NCBI GenBank assembly: GCA_030077755.1
Contig: JAQJZZ010000012.1
Coordinates: 1,054,001-1,118,000, forward strand
DNA from: Filosporella fistucella
Lineage: Eukaryota; Ascomycota; Leotiomycetes; Helotiales
Reading direction: 5' to 3'
DNA length: 64,000 nucleotides
Part shown: in pieces, positions 22,302-34,459 of the stretch
Numbering within the stretch: the first letter of the stretch is position 1
Layout: every line of letters begins with the position of its first letter
The notes under the pieces: generated by a model
Told to the model about the DNA's origin: nothing
Databases searched by the model: none
Seen by the model: the letters and a program-made list of their open reading frames with translations, nothing else
Position numbers and translations under genes: made by a program

Positions 22302-24034
22302 TCAACTAACCTCCTCGGCAATAACCGTATCTGGACTCTCAACATCCAACTGCATCCCATGTCCCTCATACTCCCCATCCCCGTCGTCCTCCCCCTCACT
22401 CTCCTCTATAATGCCCTCTTCCACCACAACTTCCTCTAAGCCTTTCAGGAAAAGCCTCTTATCTACTTTCCCGATCTCTACTCCAAAGCCTCTAATACCT
22501 TCTATCAATACATCTGGTCTTTCCCAGAGTAACAGCCCCGGTGCCCCTTTAACTCTCTGCGAGAAAAGCACATCGTGTTTCCTGGCTACCCACGCAGGAG
22601 GTATATATCCAGTTCCTCCCTCCTCATCCTCGTCATCTACCTCACCCATCCCATCTGCCCCAAATACAGTAACTCCCACGATCATTCTCCCTTCCTTCCT
22701 AGTCTTCAACTCCTCAATCTCCCCCACCGCCTGACTCCAAAATCTCATCCCTGCCTCTGGCCCAGGCAACCAGGCTAGGGTAGTAAGATCCACGATTTGA
22801 GTTGGGGACAGGGTGTGAGAGGGAGAGGTATGCCGGAGGGAACTGCATATTAGACTTAGGAGGCCGATTGGTGAGTCGCAAAGAGCGTAGGAGAGGGTGT
22901 TTGGCTGGTAGAGGCCGAGTGTGGAGAGACTGCCTTTGGCATAGTGGGTGTTGTTCTTTCCTGTATGTGTAATTTCCCGCGAGATCTCTCTCTCTGTCCT
23001 CTTTCGCTCTTCCGTTCTCAAAGCAGACCAATCCACCGCCTCATATCCCCATACTGTCGCCTTGAAAAAGCTCGCAAGTCTCAATTGTATCCAACCCCAG
23101 AAATCAGTTCGAAATATCGGCTTAGAGATACAAGGATCAATAACATGTAAACCCACACATCCCTCCTTCTCACCCACCAGTCTCGCGAGATGATAATCCA
23201 CTCCCCTCATCCCATTCCCACTTCCCGTCGCACTGCAGATATACACCTCATATCCCACTCTCTTCATGAGCTCATCCACAATTCCAGCCGTGGTTTCTAA
23301 CACCTTCTCATCACTCTTCAACGCATCACTGAACCCCAAACCTGGGAACGAAGGTATAACGATATGAAAAGCTTGGAGAGAGGTCGAAGATGGCGAGACG
23401 AGAGGCGTGAGGAGGGCTGTAAGAGAGAGATTCGTGAGTGGGAAGGAGGGGAGGAGAAGGAGTGGTATAGCACTTGGGGAAGAGGACCTTAAGTGTATGA
23501 AATGGATGCGTAAAGGGTGTGGAGATAGAGGAGTACTAATCGCAGTGCGATATTGAGGGAATGAGTTGAGGTGAGATTCGCGGCCGCGGAAGGAGTAGGA
23601 TTCGAGCCTGTGATTGTGTTACCATTAGCTTTATTCAATCTCTTCCAGTGCAATTTGGGCTATGCAGTGTGCGAGAAGCTCTCTACCACCTGCAAAACTC
23701 TTGCTCTCAATTCCCAGCATATGCAGAGGCCCTCACCAGAAGTCAATCAGCGGCTCTATCTCCGCTTTCCTAGTACCCTCCCATTCCCTCTCACTGGGCA
23801 GCAGTAACTCATGCGGTAGCCTCGTCAATTCCAATTTCTTCCTCGTGAGATCGAGATATTTACTCGAGACCTGTATCGCATCAGTCACGGTCTATCTTCT
23901 TTCCTTCTTCCATAATCCGCGACCTCCTCCACACAACACGCGAGCTCCCAGTGCGGAAGAAAAGGAAAGCGACTCACATGTATCCTATAAGGTCTAACCT
24001 CCTCCTGATTCAGACTATTGATACTGGATTCCAT
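22302..24034 (-). CDS. Epoxide-hydrolase-like alpha/beta protein lacking catalytic motifs
   Basis: Three exons on the minus strand: 24034-23978, 23870-23737, 23607-22302, giving 498 aa. The N-terminal epoxide hydrolase (EHN) region is clear: a PYRIHVSSKYLDLTRKKL start, then LPHELLLPSEREWEG, then LESYSFRGRESHLNSFPQYR and FHIVIPSFPGLGFSDA. The usual catalytic marks are absent. The oxyanion block HGWP is LPSFP (about 117-120), the nucleophile elbow GGDWG is SATGSGNG (about 189-196), and the C-terminal GGHF is replaced by KGAPGLLLW. A Glu/Asp-rich tail ends the protein. I read it as a pseudoenzyme descended from an EH; a new active site is less likely but possible. Confidence 0.75.
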
Positions 24035-24613
24035 GATCCGTTTATGTGACGAGTAACCCATATGTCTTTTTGCATATACTCCTCTCAACTATTTCTTATG
24101 TATGTCAGGGCGGGAATGGCACAAGAGAAGCAAAAAGAAATCAGATGTTGAACACCTCGACATTGAGCAGGACCCTGAATTTAAAAGTGGCTTGATTGTG
24201 GCTCAAGCTGTAAACCCGACGCAGATCTACAGACTGGGGTGTCGTGTGCCTGCATGGAGTGGGAAGGGATCGGCGGGGTAGGGTTGCACCGCCACAATGC
24301 TACTGAGGCATCCATTCACCATCCTTTTTGAGCCGATATCATTGGGTGAGGAGGGGATCAATATCAGGGAATTTAAGAGGGAAAACTTGAAACGTGTGCA
24401 TGAGACACGTAGGTTGTGCTCGGCGGCAGCTATCATTGGGAGAAAGGCAAATTCATTGCGTGCTTGTTGTACTAATTGAAAATGCAAAATTGTCCCTCGG
24501 TATGGTATGGTATGACTATTCCATAAACGCCTCGCTTCTTTGTATTGCAGTCCTCTACCTCGAGGTCTAGCCATACTTCGTACAGCCCGACTCGCCCTTC
24601 ACGCTGATATCAA
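24035..24613. other. Intergenic, nothing recognised
   Basis: About 0.58 kb. It holds the promoter of the epoxide-hydrolase-like gene and the 3' end of HID1, both on the minus strand. Confidence 0.4.
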
Positions 24614-27600
24614 CTAAACCACATTCCTCATCAAGCCGTGTCTCTCTCCATTCCCCGTTCCTGTTCTCGAGATAGGAGGTCGCTCTGGTCTCGCCTCGCC
24701 ACCGCCACCTCCTTGTTCCTGTCCTTGTCCTTGTCCCGCTGCCACTCCACGGAGGTTCAACTGGCCTATACGACTTACAATGTTGCTACCAACAGCATCT
24801 ACAGCGCCGCGTGGACTGCTAAGGGTCGGGCCACTGGGTGCAACGGTCTCGACCCGGAAAAGCTTGATAGCTGTACCGTTCCAAACTCCAACTGTGCCTT
24901 TCGCCACTTGCATTTCCGACGTGAAGACAAATGACCAGAGAAGTGATTCGTACCAGCCAAGTGATAGGGGCGACCATTCAAAGTATTGGATACGAATGGG
25001 GGATGGATCAATTCCCACTAGTTTCACCGATTGAATGGTACGGAGAATGGAGTTAGAAGCCCCCTCAGACTGCCGTTGTGACTGAAGTAGAGGAGCAAGT
25101 TGGTCGATCATACTGAGAATTGTGTAAAGAGGCAATTCGCCCAACCATGCTTCAATCCATTCAGAAGTGGGTTCAAAAGAACCACTAGTCGAATAAGCTG
25201 CTGTGGCATAACTGCTCAGACTCGTCGTGCTGTTCTGCCGAGAGAATGTGGGCATCCCCGCTAGCCAAGTCAGTATAGTTCGCAAATGTAGAATGAAATC
25301 TTACCCTTCATCTTCCCTCTTGCTTTCTCTGACATTCCTCTAAGTTGAATTGGGACAGATTCGTCTACTCCCGATGATATAGAGGAAGCACGTGAGGGTT
25401 GCTCGGTAGGAGTTGATTCTGCTGGAGTCGGCCGGTGATCATCATCAGTATCTTCGTCCTCATCATCCCCAATTGCGAAAGTGCCATCTTCAGGAACATC
25501 GCTCAATGTTGGAGCCTGGGAATGACTGATGGAAGGGCTTCGGATACTGTCCGCGGAACCTCTCCTGCTCTCAGACAAGTCATTGGGATCACTGCGTTCC
25601 TTACGACGCCTATTCCGACGCTCGATTTCTTCCTGCCCGCTTTCTAGAGTGAAAGATCGCAATGCTGCACAAATTAGTGAAATTATTCAACAAAATCTCT
25701 GTATTTCATACCTTCAAAACGTTTCTGGTATCGTAGTACAGCGAACACGAAGTTGAAATTTTCTGTGGAGAATCAGTATACGTATAGTAGAACAGGCTTC
25801 AAACGAAGCCCCATAAAGTAAACTTCTCGATTGAGAGCCTTTTGGGGTCATGGTGATGCCATTTAAAGACACAATCAATGTGCAGCGCTCATTTGAGGGC
25901 GACAATCTTGAATAGACTCCTAGGGCTTTTGGGATATGATCTGTACAGACATGGTTGCACTTACTAATAAATTGATGTTCGATGATCGCATTCATACTCT
26001 CCAGTAACGACTGTAACAAGCCATGGTTACTATCGTTTGCGAGCAAGAAGCTGGGTGATGACATGGAGGAAAATAACTGAAGTAGTTTTGATGAAGTCGA
26101 TGCGCTCAAGTCCTCCAGGTAGGCTGCGATGTTATTTATCACAGCCAACAAAGCAGGATAGATGGCTGTCAGCTTTCCCTTGCTTGTTGTGATGATGTTG
26201 TAGATTGACTAATCGAAATTAATACTTGAACTGCCAAGTTTGGGTAGAGCCCTTACATGAATTAGAAAGTCTGCATAAGTGCCGTTGAAATTTGCAAGTC
26301 TGATTGTTTGAGGTAGTGTCTCTTGAGCCTCGAAGCGTTTATTGAGATTCTTTCCAAAGTTTGGCTCAACGCTTAAGGTCTGCAATAAGAAGACACACAT
26401 CCTTACAACTCCCTGTTTTGATGCATCAAGTTTATATTCGATAGCATAAAATAGAATCAGGATCAGGAAGTCATGAGAACGTCCGGTGTCGATAATGAAT
26501 GACCTGAAGCGTTTATTGCATTGTGTGATCTCCCAAAAAAGCATTATCATCTCTGACGTGCATTTCGGAGGCTGTTGAGATCCAGGAATGTACGAAGTAC
26601 TAGCATGGAGTGGTTGATTTAGAATCCGGGTCATTCCATCCACGATGAACTGGAAATCTTGCGGACGATGTAACCGTCCAAGGAAATGGCGGAAGTAGTC
26701 TGTAAATGAAATTAGCTCCGTTGGAAGAAAGAAGCTGGAGACAAACTCTTCTTGGCATGCAATGGATCCGTTTCGGGTATTGGGTATAGGAGAATGACAA
26801 GAAGGAACTGTAGTTGTAAGCACGAATCAAGAGACAACCTTGAATTTGTCCTTACCTGCAGCGCATATGTTACTAATATTTGCTTCGGGTCTTTGAATAC
26901 TTGAACATTGTAGGGTACTCTCCATGATGCAGGGTTGTACTTCAAGGTCTAGATAATGTTAGTCCAGTATTGAAACTGTAATTGAAGCTCTCTTACTGTA
27001 TTGAGTAAAGAGCAAAGCACCGAAAGGACCACTTGCTTATCCGGACATGTAACAATATAGCTGATCGCCTTAACACCTTGTACCGGGAGTATGTTCGCTG
27101 ACATGTACATGCTCTGACTTGTCAGGGTTAAGAGCAATCTCAATATCTCAGTTCTGTTGCTCTCAAATTCCTTGCTTGTACCTATGGACGTATTGCAACC
27201 CACGCCGCTCTGCCAAATCGCATATGTGACTTTATTCTTCGTGTTTGGTGGATTTGGGAGGGTAAAATCGGCAAAGAATAGCATATCAATCAGGGTATCA
27301 ATCAGCTCCTCTGCAAGTGGCTTCACTTCCTCAAATTCTTCTCCGGCTGCTTCAAGTTTCGCAAGTTCTTCTTGGGATTCGTCGAAAAGAACATCTCGGG
27401 CCAACGAAGCTTTTCTTTACCAGAGTCAGTCTTCCACCTCCCCTGCTGCAACAGGTGGCATACCTCGTTCTCTTCCGCCTTACTCCCCAGAAGAATTTGT
27501 CCTCCCATGGCTGCAGCTGCTCTGCCTCATATATGTATGGAAGAATTCGTGTGAGTATTCGAATACAATTTAAAGCATCTCTTTCTGGCGCAAGTTCTGG

Positions 27601-27907
27601 ATCGGGAAACGAGGGATGATGTCTAAGAATGAAGAGCCGGCTCGTGATGGCAAGTATCAGCGTTTCGAGGTTCTCTAACGCAGTATCGCGGGTCCGCCGG
27701 ATATCATTTGGTGAAAATAAGCTGAAGATGTCTTCAGTAGACTCTGGTAGCTCCCAGAACTACGATTTGTCTTGATCAGTGGGAGATCTGTCTGCATTCA
27801 GTGCCACTTACGGATGCCCAGTATGGATCATCAGCAGGTATTATCCTGTCCTCTGAGAGTTTGAAGATGCCCTGCTTGAACACGAGCTTCGAGTCAGAGG
27901 CTCCCAT
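24614..27907 (-). CDS. HID1-family protein (dymeclin-like trafficking factor)
   Basis: Ten exons on the minus strand: 27907-27812, 27759-27464, 27414-26997, 26948-26856, 26807-26747, 26699-26257, 26208-25965, 25762-25712, 25664-25305, 25260-24614, giving 902 aa. All junctions keep phase and use normal signals. Blocks typical of HID1 are MGASDSKLVFKQGIFKLSED at the N-terminus (Gly2 suits myristoylation), DDPYWASFWELPESTED, FFWGVRRKRTRKA, FFADFTLP, CPDKQVVLSVLCSLLNT, YRFL-type FRHFLGRLHRPQDFQF and FSRQNSTTSLSSY. In animals HID1 acts at the trans-Golgi in vesicle sorting; a trafficking role here is by homology. The C-terminal third has an acidic disordered stretch and a Gly/Gln-rich tail. Confidence 0.92.
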
Positions 27908-28183
27908 TCTGAATTGCGACGTGCATCCGGTGTTATGTTCTTGAGTTTTGGACTGAGATGGACATAAATTACCCCAACACCTCGGTTCTCCACGTGATGC
28001 GCAATTGGAAAGTGGTCTAGAACTGAAATTGACGACGAGGTAAATCTACCAAATCTTGGGAGGATATGCATAGTTGCATGATTCACAACAAGTCACATGT
28101 GAAATGGATATTGACATGTTGCCTAATTTAAGCACTTGATGGGTATATTCATTATCATACAAAACCCGACGTGGAGTGAATCT

Positions 28184-29010
28184 CTATGGATAGAGTTTAG
28201 AGCTTCCAGAGTTCCTCCGTGCCTGCTCATACCGCCATCTATTATTTAATCCAATATTTGCACCTCCTTTCATCGAAGGAGTAGGGGTCCCTGGCGGATC
28301 CTGGCTTCCCGTTCTTGACTGTTGACCCAGTGGACTTGGAGATCCATAAGAGTGTCTTCTTGTACCATTAATACCTCCTCCCATTGCCTTCTGTAACAGA
28401 GGGCTTGCCCCTGGAGAGAATGGCGAACCCAAGATGCTGCCAGTTGGACTACCCTTGGTAGATAATGACTGATATCCTCCCTTGCCACCAGGCGATCCAC
28501 TTAACGGTGTCGGCGTCCTTGCATATCTCGGAGGAGTAACATACTGAGACCCAGGTGTAGGAGGTGTCGAACTTTGTGGGAGTCCAAGTAGCTTTCTTTG
28601 GGCTGGTGTGAGGGCTATGTCTGAAAGATCGTCCGTCGTTTTGAAGAGTGGTAGACATGCGTAGAGTATGTTGTATATGAACATGGTTTGTAGGGCATAA
28701 TAACCATAGGTCGAGTATGGCAGGTCGGCTTGGGCTGCCAGAAAGAACTTGGGAAAGCTTCTCATTGTTAGTGAGTTCCTATAGCCGGAAAATGTGTTAC
28801 CAACCTTCTCCATAGCGACCTTGCTATAAAGTAAACGACTATGATTCCCCCAGCATTGTATAATATCTTCTTGATGTTCTTTTCAGAGAAACTTGATGCA
28901 TTTTGACGTCTCACGATCTCGTCCAGCTTGGGATGTCTCCATGTGCCCGTTTGAGGAGTAGACGGGGTGGACTGTGCGATCGGAGTGGAGGGACGGGTAG
29001 GTGTCGACAT
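28184..29010 (-). CDS. POM34: Nucleoporin POM34
   Basis: Two exons on the minus strand: 29010-28801 and 28747-28184, about 257 aa. The intron boundaries have one alternative (donor 4 nt earlier, acceptor about 10 nt earlier) that would give RRSFPKFFL instead of RRLFFL. The N-terminus is Pro/Thr-rich with TGTWRHPKLDEIVRRQNAS. Two hydrophobic segments (GGIIVVYFIARSLW and YALQTMFIYNILYACLPLF) are the membrane passes, followed by the family mark DDLSDIALTPAQRKLLGLP. The long tail is Gly/Ser/Pro-rich. POM34 anchors the nuclear pore in the envelope with POM152 and NDC1 in yeast. Symbol is by family resemblance. Confidence 0.82.
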
Positions 29011-29623
29011 GACGCAGGTTGAGTTGTGTGAAGTCTGGGCTTGCTCAAGGTCAGTTTGGTGAGAGGGAGACAACAAAGTGCTTTTACACCTTCTGGTTCC
29101 GTCGAGAAGGAAGATGTCTGCTGTAATGTTAGTACGACGAACTCATCCGTGGATATTGTTATGTTAGCATGGTCGAGATTGTTGAGAGCATCGAGAACTG
29201 GGAGTTGAAGGGTGTGGAATTGAACGAGCGCGATGCTTTATTTACTTCGATCTGTCAATGGGCTCGAGCTTGGGGCGAAGTCACGTGCACAAGTAGCTTG
29301 AAATTGGAGCAGATAGTGCTATTGGAACCATCGTCTTTCAAAGTCAAATATGTCTGTGACTCTAGCGTCATAGTGAGGCACTTGCTGATGGATATGAGAA
29401 GCTCGATATAGTAGCACGAAGATAGAAAGAACTCGTAGTGATGTATTTTTAGGCATAATTGCCTGAGTCATCTGTACCCACCCCACTATACAAAGATCCA
29501 CAGCTCAGGTCCTGGACGCGGCTCCGTGTCAGCCTCCCGTTGATTATCCCGTCAACACGATCTTGAAACAGTCTTTCCATAACACAAAAACAGTATTTCC
29601 TCTGAATTTTGCTGCTACTCATC
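29011..29623. promoter_or_regulatory. Shared promoter region of POM34 and the AMP-binding-like gene
   Basis: These 613 bp separate two divergent start codons. I see no further gene in it. Short frames here are random. Confidence 0.45.
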
Positions 29624-31422
29624 ATGGGCGCTGGCGACAACTTGATGTTGAAGCTGGATGAAACAGTAACTAGCATACTTGGACAATGGGACATCTATTC
29701 AACCGCCATCTTCGTGGTAGTCCTCACGGCTTTTATTTATCAGGTTGCTACAACTCGCGATCCTGATGCCCACCCCATACTGCTGGCGAGACAGGCACAA
29801 CCTTCACCTGTGAGACAACAGGGTGAATCCCCCATCTATCGCTCACATTCCGCACCTCACGGAATTCCCTTGAATTCTGGGTTGAACATCAAAGATGCAA
29901 GCGACTCGAAATGGACCAGAGGTCGAGATGGAGACTTGAGAGACGTATGGCGCAGGGCTATTGCCGGAGGCCTGGACCGAGAGGGCAAAGAGACCGGAGA
30001 GATAGGCAAATTGTTTACGGTTCTGGGTTCCGAGCAAGTTCTCGAGCACAACTTGGGTAAATCTACATTGCGCAACTGCTTGTTCCATGCTGACCCAAAC
30101 AGCGGACATAACGCGACAAATCAACCTTATCGGTCAACATATTAAACAAAATGGCGGCAGAAGAGTAGCAATCTATCTCCCCAACTCGGTAGAATTTCTG
30201 GCCACTTTGTTTGCTTGTGCTTTCTACGATTTGACTGCCATCCTCGTCGAATATGATCAGTCCATCGAAGATCTCGTCTCCTTGCTTCATGCTTCGAAAG
30301 CCGATACTGTTGTAGCAGCTGTGGGATCTTTTCCATTCGATGTTATCACGAAAAGCTACCCCGCCTTGAAGCAGCTCATCTGGGTCGTGGATGAGGGAAA
30401 TAGGCACATGGACTGGAATGAAGTCCCAAATGGCACTGGAGGTTCTGTTAATGTCTCAACATGGCAAGATATAATTCAAGATCAAGCTCCAACCACAGGA
30501 ACCGAACTGCCAGCTGTTAACAGAATAACTGAACTTCAGAAGGTACTGGCATTCTGGCCATCTGGAGAACTCGTTGAGTTTACACAGGCAAATCTCATTG
30601 CCGGCATTGCTGGACAGCTCACCTCTATACCAACCACCCAACGTATCACTCATTCGGATCTTTTTGTTCCAGCAGAATCATTGGCAACGATCTATCCACT
30701 GGTACTGACTCTATCAGCCTTATACTCCAATGCCTCTGTAGCATTGAACTCTGTCGCAGGTCGGAGTCCTGACTTGGCCTTAGCTACTCAGGGCGTTGCT
30801 CCCACAATCATTGTAGCATCAGCTGGTACTCTGGCAAAGATACACAAGGAGACAACGACCAAGCTGAATTCAACACTTTATGGCCTTGTACATTGGTTTC
30901 AGACTCGCACCCTCGTTCAGGAAGGAGTAATGCCAATTGCGTCAATGCTCTCGCGCATGTTTGACTCTCTTCGTCCTGCTATTGGCAAGGCTCCCGGAAA
31001 GCTTCGCTTAGTATACGTATCTGCCCAAGCTGGTGTTGAGTCTACCCCATTAAGTTCTGCAGCGCTGTCGGACCTGAGAATCTATACCAGATCAAGAGTC
31101 ATATATGCTCTCACGTCAGCAAAAGTGGCGGGTGCAGTGACCCAGACTGGCCTGTACGACTACAGAGTTGATGAAGGGAACGACAAGTACTCTCATTTTG
31201 GTGCCCCTGTCACTAGTGTGGAAGTGTTCTTCAGAGATACCCGGGACCACCAGACGACAGATGAGCTTTCCGCGGGAGAGGTATGTATAGTGCTGCCCGT
31301 ATACACAATTTATTCTAATCGTTGTTTAGATCTGCGCCCGTGGACCAGCTGTAGTTGGGGGAGAAGCACCCTTGGGTGTTGTTGGTAAGATGAATCAAGA
31401 TCACACCCTGGCATTGTTGTAA
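29624..31422 (+). CDS. Membrane-anchored AMP-binding-like protein, degenerate motifs
   Basis: Three exons: 29624-30056, 30103-31280, 31330-31422, giving 567 aa. The N-terminus has one membrane helix (about residues 27-43, TAIFVVVLTAFIYQVAT) followed by DPDAHPILLARQAQPSPVRQ, typical of a fungal AMP-dependent synthetase-like family. The ANL fold is recognisable from RVAIYLPNSVEFLATLFACA, SALYSNASVALNSVAG and RIYTRSRVIYALTSAKVAGA. The ATP/AMP phosphate loop (normally SSGTTGxPKG) reads WPSGELVEFTQANL, and the YGxTE adenylate motif is not intact. It may bind without adenylating. Location is probably ER or other inner membrane; substrate unknown. Confidence 0.75.
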
Positions 31423-32174
31423 TATTCTACAAATTAACGGCCGATATGAACATTCCAAAATTCCCTTTGACTTGCAAGCAATCCAGTGGTTTCACGTGGA
31501 ATCTACTAAGAGTTAACTAAATTCGCACCTTCGACGAACCAGATCAGCACAACTTTTCTGCCCCACATAGTAAGTGTCAGCCCGCAGATTGCGGGGTGCT
31601 GCCATGCAGACAGCTCTTAGAAGGTTATTTGCTCGAAAATCCGACCTTTACGAACTGACGAGTAGTTCGCTCGTACTGAGATTCACATCAGCAGAGCATT
31701 TCAGCAGTTGCTTGAAATGCAACGTTGTCAATCTACTATGTGACCAATTTTCTTCTGAACAGATACGAGTATTCTTTGGTAGTGAAAACAAGGTTGTAAT
31801 GCCAAAACTCGACAAGCAGTGTTCCTAATTTTCACGTACAGCAAAATTAATCGTATGCTCAAGCTATTGGGTTAAGGCTGGTGTGCCATGCATCTCGGTG
31901 CTAGCATTTTATGGTTGCTGACGGACATGACATAAATTGTCCCTCCCTATTTGATGTTCCGAATCGTTGGTCGCAAATACGTGCCGTGCTGGCAGCCATG
32001 GCTAAACATAGCGTAATGCATATGCCAAACTTAATTCCAGCTGGCTTTCAGCTGAGTCCGCTTGACCTAGCATCGAGGTGCCTGTGAACTGTCTATAAGT
32101 ATAGCAAGTTCCGCAACTTGAAATCCGTATTGAAGTCGTTCTTGTCATAGCTACTTGGAGGTGATTTTTCCAAG
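31423..32174. other. Intergenic, nothing recognised
   Basis: About 0.75 kb with promoter sequence for the second GMC gene. An 84-codon open frame (31574-31828) shows no credible protein pattern. Confidence 0.4.
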
Positions 32175-34090
32175 ATGACAGGTAACCTTCCTGCATTGAA
32201 TACCCTTGAGGAATTTCTCAAGCCTCAGTATGATTTTATCATTATCGGTGGCGGGACAGCAGGGCTTGTTGTAGCTGCTCGCCTGACAGAGAATCCCAAT
32301 ATACAAGTCGGTGTCATAGAGGCCGGGCCAGCACGCTTGGGCGATCCATTGATTATGACGCCTGCAGCATATGTACAGGCAATTGGAAATCCAGACTATG
32401 ATTGGATACACAGGACTGTCCCGCAGGTAAGAATGCTCGATAATTTGGACTTGGTTGTTCATTGATCGGCATGTAGAAAGGACTCAAAAACAGAATTTAC
32501 GACCAACCCCGAGGCAAATGTCTAGGTGGTTCCAGCGCAATCAACTTCCAAATGTACAATCGCGGCCAAACTTCTGATTATGACGATTGGGAAAAGCTCG
32601 GGAATAAAGGGTGGAGTTTCAAGGACCTACTTCCATATTTCAAAAAACATGAACATTTTGATACTCCTGAGAAATATGCGTCGAAGAGTAACATACCGCT
32701 TGAAACAAAATATGATCCGTCTTTTCATGGACAAAACGGGCCGATTCATACAAGTTTCAGTACATGGCGGTTTCCAGCAGAGCGTGAATGGATCGCTGCT
32801 AGTGCAAAGCTAGGAGAAAGGATGGGGAGCCCAGTGGATGGATGGAGTGGAGATCATATCGGTATGTTCCATAGTCTGTCAAGTATTGATCGAAGTGGTG
32901 GCCCTGGGGAAGGGACAAGAAGTTATGCTGCTACAGGATATTTTGTTCCGAATGCTTCTCGACCAACCTTGCACGTCTTGACTGAGGCACTGGTCACGAA
33001 GCTCTTGGTCACCGACAGCGGAAGTGCATCGGGGGTTGAGTTCACGCATGCTGGAAATGTTCATACGGTGGACGTCAAGAAAGAAGTCATTCTCAGTGCT
33101 GGCGCTATCAAGTCTCCTCAAGTGCTTGAGCTATCTGGAATTGGCAACCCAGATATCCTATCGAAGGCTGGAGTCAAAACTTTGGTGGCAAACAATAGAG
33201 TTGGCGAAAACTTTCAAGATCATCCCGCGCTAGGTGTCTGTTTTGAACTCGTAGACGGGGAGTACAGTATGGATATGCTGCAGGATCCAACAAAGTTGCA
33301 AGCCGCCATGGAGGAATACGGTGCGCATAGAACGGGACCTATGTCTAGTGGAGGTTCCGCAAATGGATACGCCGCGTATAGAGATCTAGCTTCCGATGCC
33401 GAAGTGGAAGCGGTACAGAAAATGGTATTAGAGCATCCTGATCAGGACCGTGGCCTCTTGCCTGAAGCTAAAAAGCTGATTGCAGAAGGCCTAGGGAGTA
33501 AAGAGGATGGCAGTCTCCAGATTGTCCTTCTACCTGCTTCCATCCATATGGAGAGAGGAGACGTGCAATCCGTATTCCTTAGTGGCAATCCAAGTATGAA
33601 AGGCAAACAGGGGTTCGCTATTGGTGCATGTATTGCCAGGCCAGTCAGCGCAGGAAGTATACATATCCTTTCAGATGACGCCGCGAAAGACCCAGCTATC
33701 GACCCAGCCTACATGACTCATGAAGCAGACGTAGAGGTCATGGCCAAAGGAATCGAGCTCACGATCAAAATGATATCGACGAGTCCCTTCAAAGAGAAGA
33801 TCAAGAGGAGATATTTCCCGGATGAGGGTGTGGATTTGGGGGATGAAAAGGCTTTGAGAGAGTTTGTAAGGACATATACTGGCACAGAGTACCATCCCCT
33901 TGGCACATTATCAATGGGAAGGAAGGGAGAGGGGGCTGTGGATGACAGATTGCGAGTTTGGGGTGTGAAGGGACTGAGAGTTGTGGATGCGAGTGTGATT
34001 CCGTTGCAAGTGAGTGGGAATATTCAAAGCGCAGTTTATGCGGTGGCGGAAAAGGGGAGTGACTTGATCAAGGAAGATTGGGGACTATAA
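32175..34090 (+). CDS. GMC-family FAD oxidoreductase, cytosolic type
   Basis: Two exons: 32175-32426 and 32477-34090, giving 621 aa. There is no signal peptide. FAD fold: YDFIIIGGGTAGLVVAARLT, then VIEAGPARLGDP. Other family marks: RGKCLGGSSAINFQMYNRG, second signature GAIKSPQVLELSGIGNPDIL, GENFQDHP, and the C-terminal EYHPLGTLSMG with LRVVDASVIPLQVSGNIQSA. The active-site pair is His in EYHPLGT and Asn in SGN, both present, so it should be active. It resembles fungal choline-dehydrogenase or aryl-alcohol-oxidase-like proteins; the substrate is not clear. It is only distantly related to the GMC enzyme at 15.3 kb. Confidence 0.9.
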
Positions 34091-34459
34091 GTTGAGATGA
34101 GAGGTCGATACATGAGAGAGTGGAACAGAGTGTATTTGATTGTTATGAGATTAGATTTTGCCCTCCTCCCACCCTTCTGATATTTCTTTATCTCCTTCGT
34201 CCTTCTATGCTTTGACCCTTTCCTACATTTTGAGCCCTCTACAGTTTCTTCTTGGCCTGCTCCGATTGCAGCGTCCTCTCCTTTCCGTTGATAGCATTTT
34301 CTGTGATTTTCGATGCACTCAACCCATTATCACATTTGATGTTCGGTCTTCCACGTCAATCAATGATCTCCCGAATAGTGATTGAGGCGTGTCTGTATTG
34401 GCGCTACTTTGCGTTGTACAAGGCTATTTTCGCCTGGTACGAGGGACATTTTCGTGTCC
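34091..34459. other. Intergenic between convergent genes
   Basis: A 369-bp gap between two 3' ends. The sequence is pyrimidine-rich on the plus strand. Nothing further is seen. Confidence 0.4.

Noticed and set aside
22273..22734. 153-codon plus-strand Ser/Pro-rich frame
   Set aside because: Antisense shadow of the epoxide-hydrolase-like gene, caused by its acidic tail.
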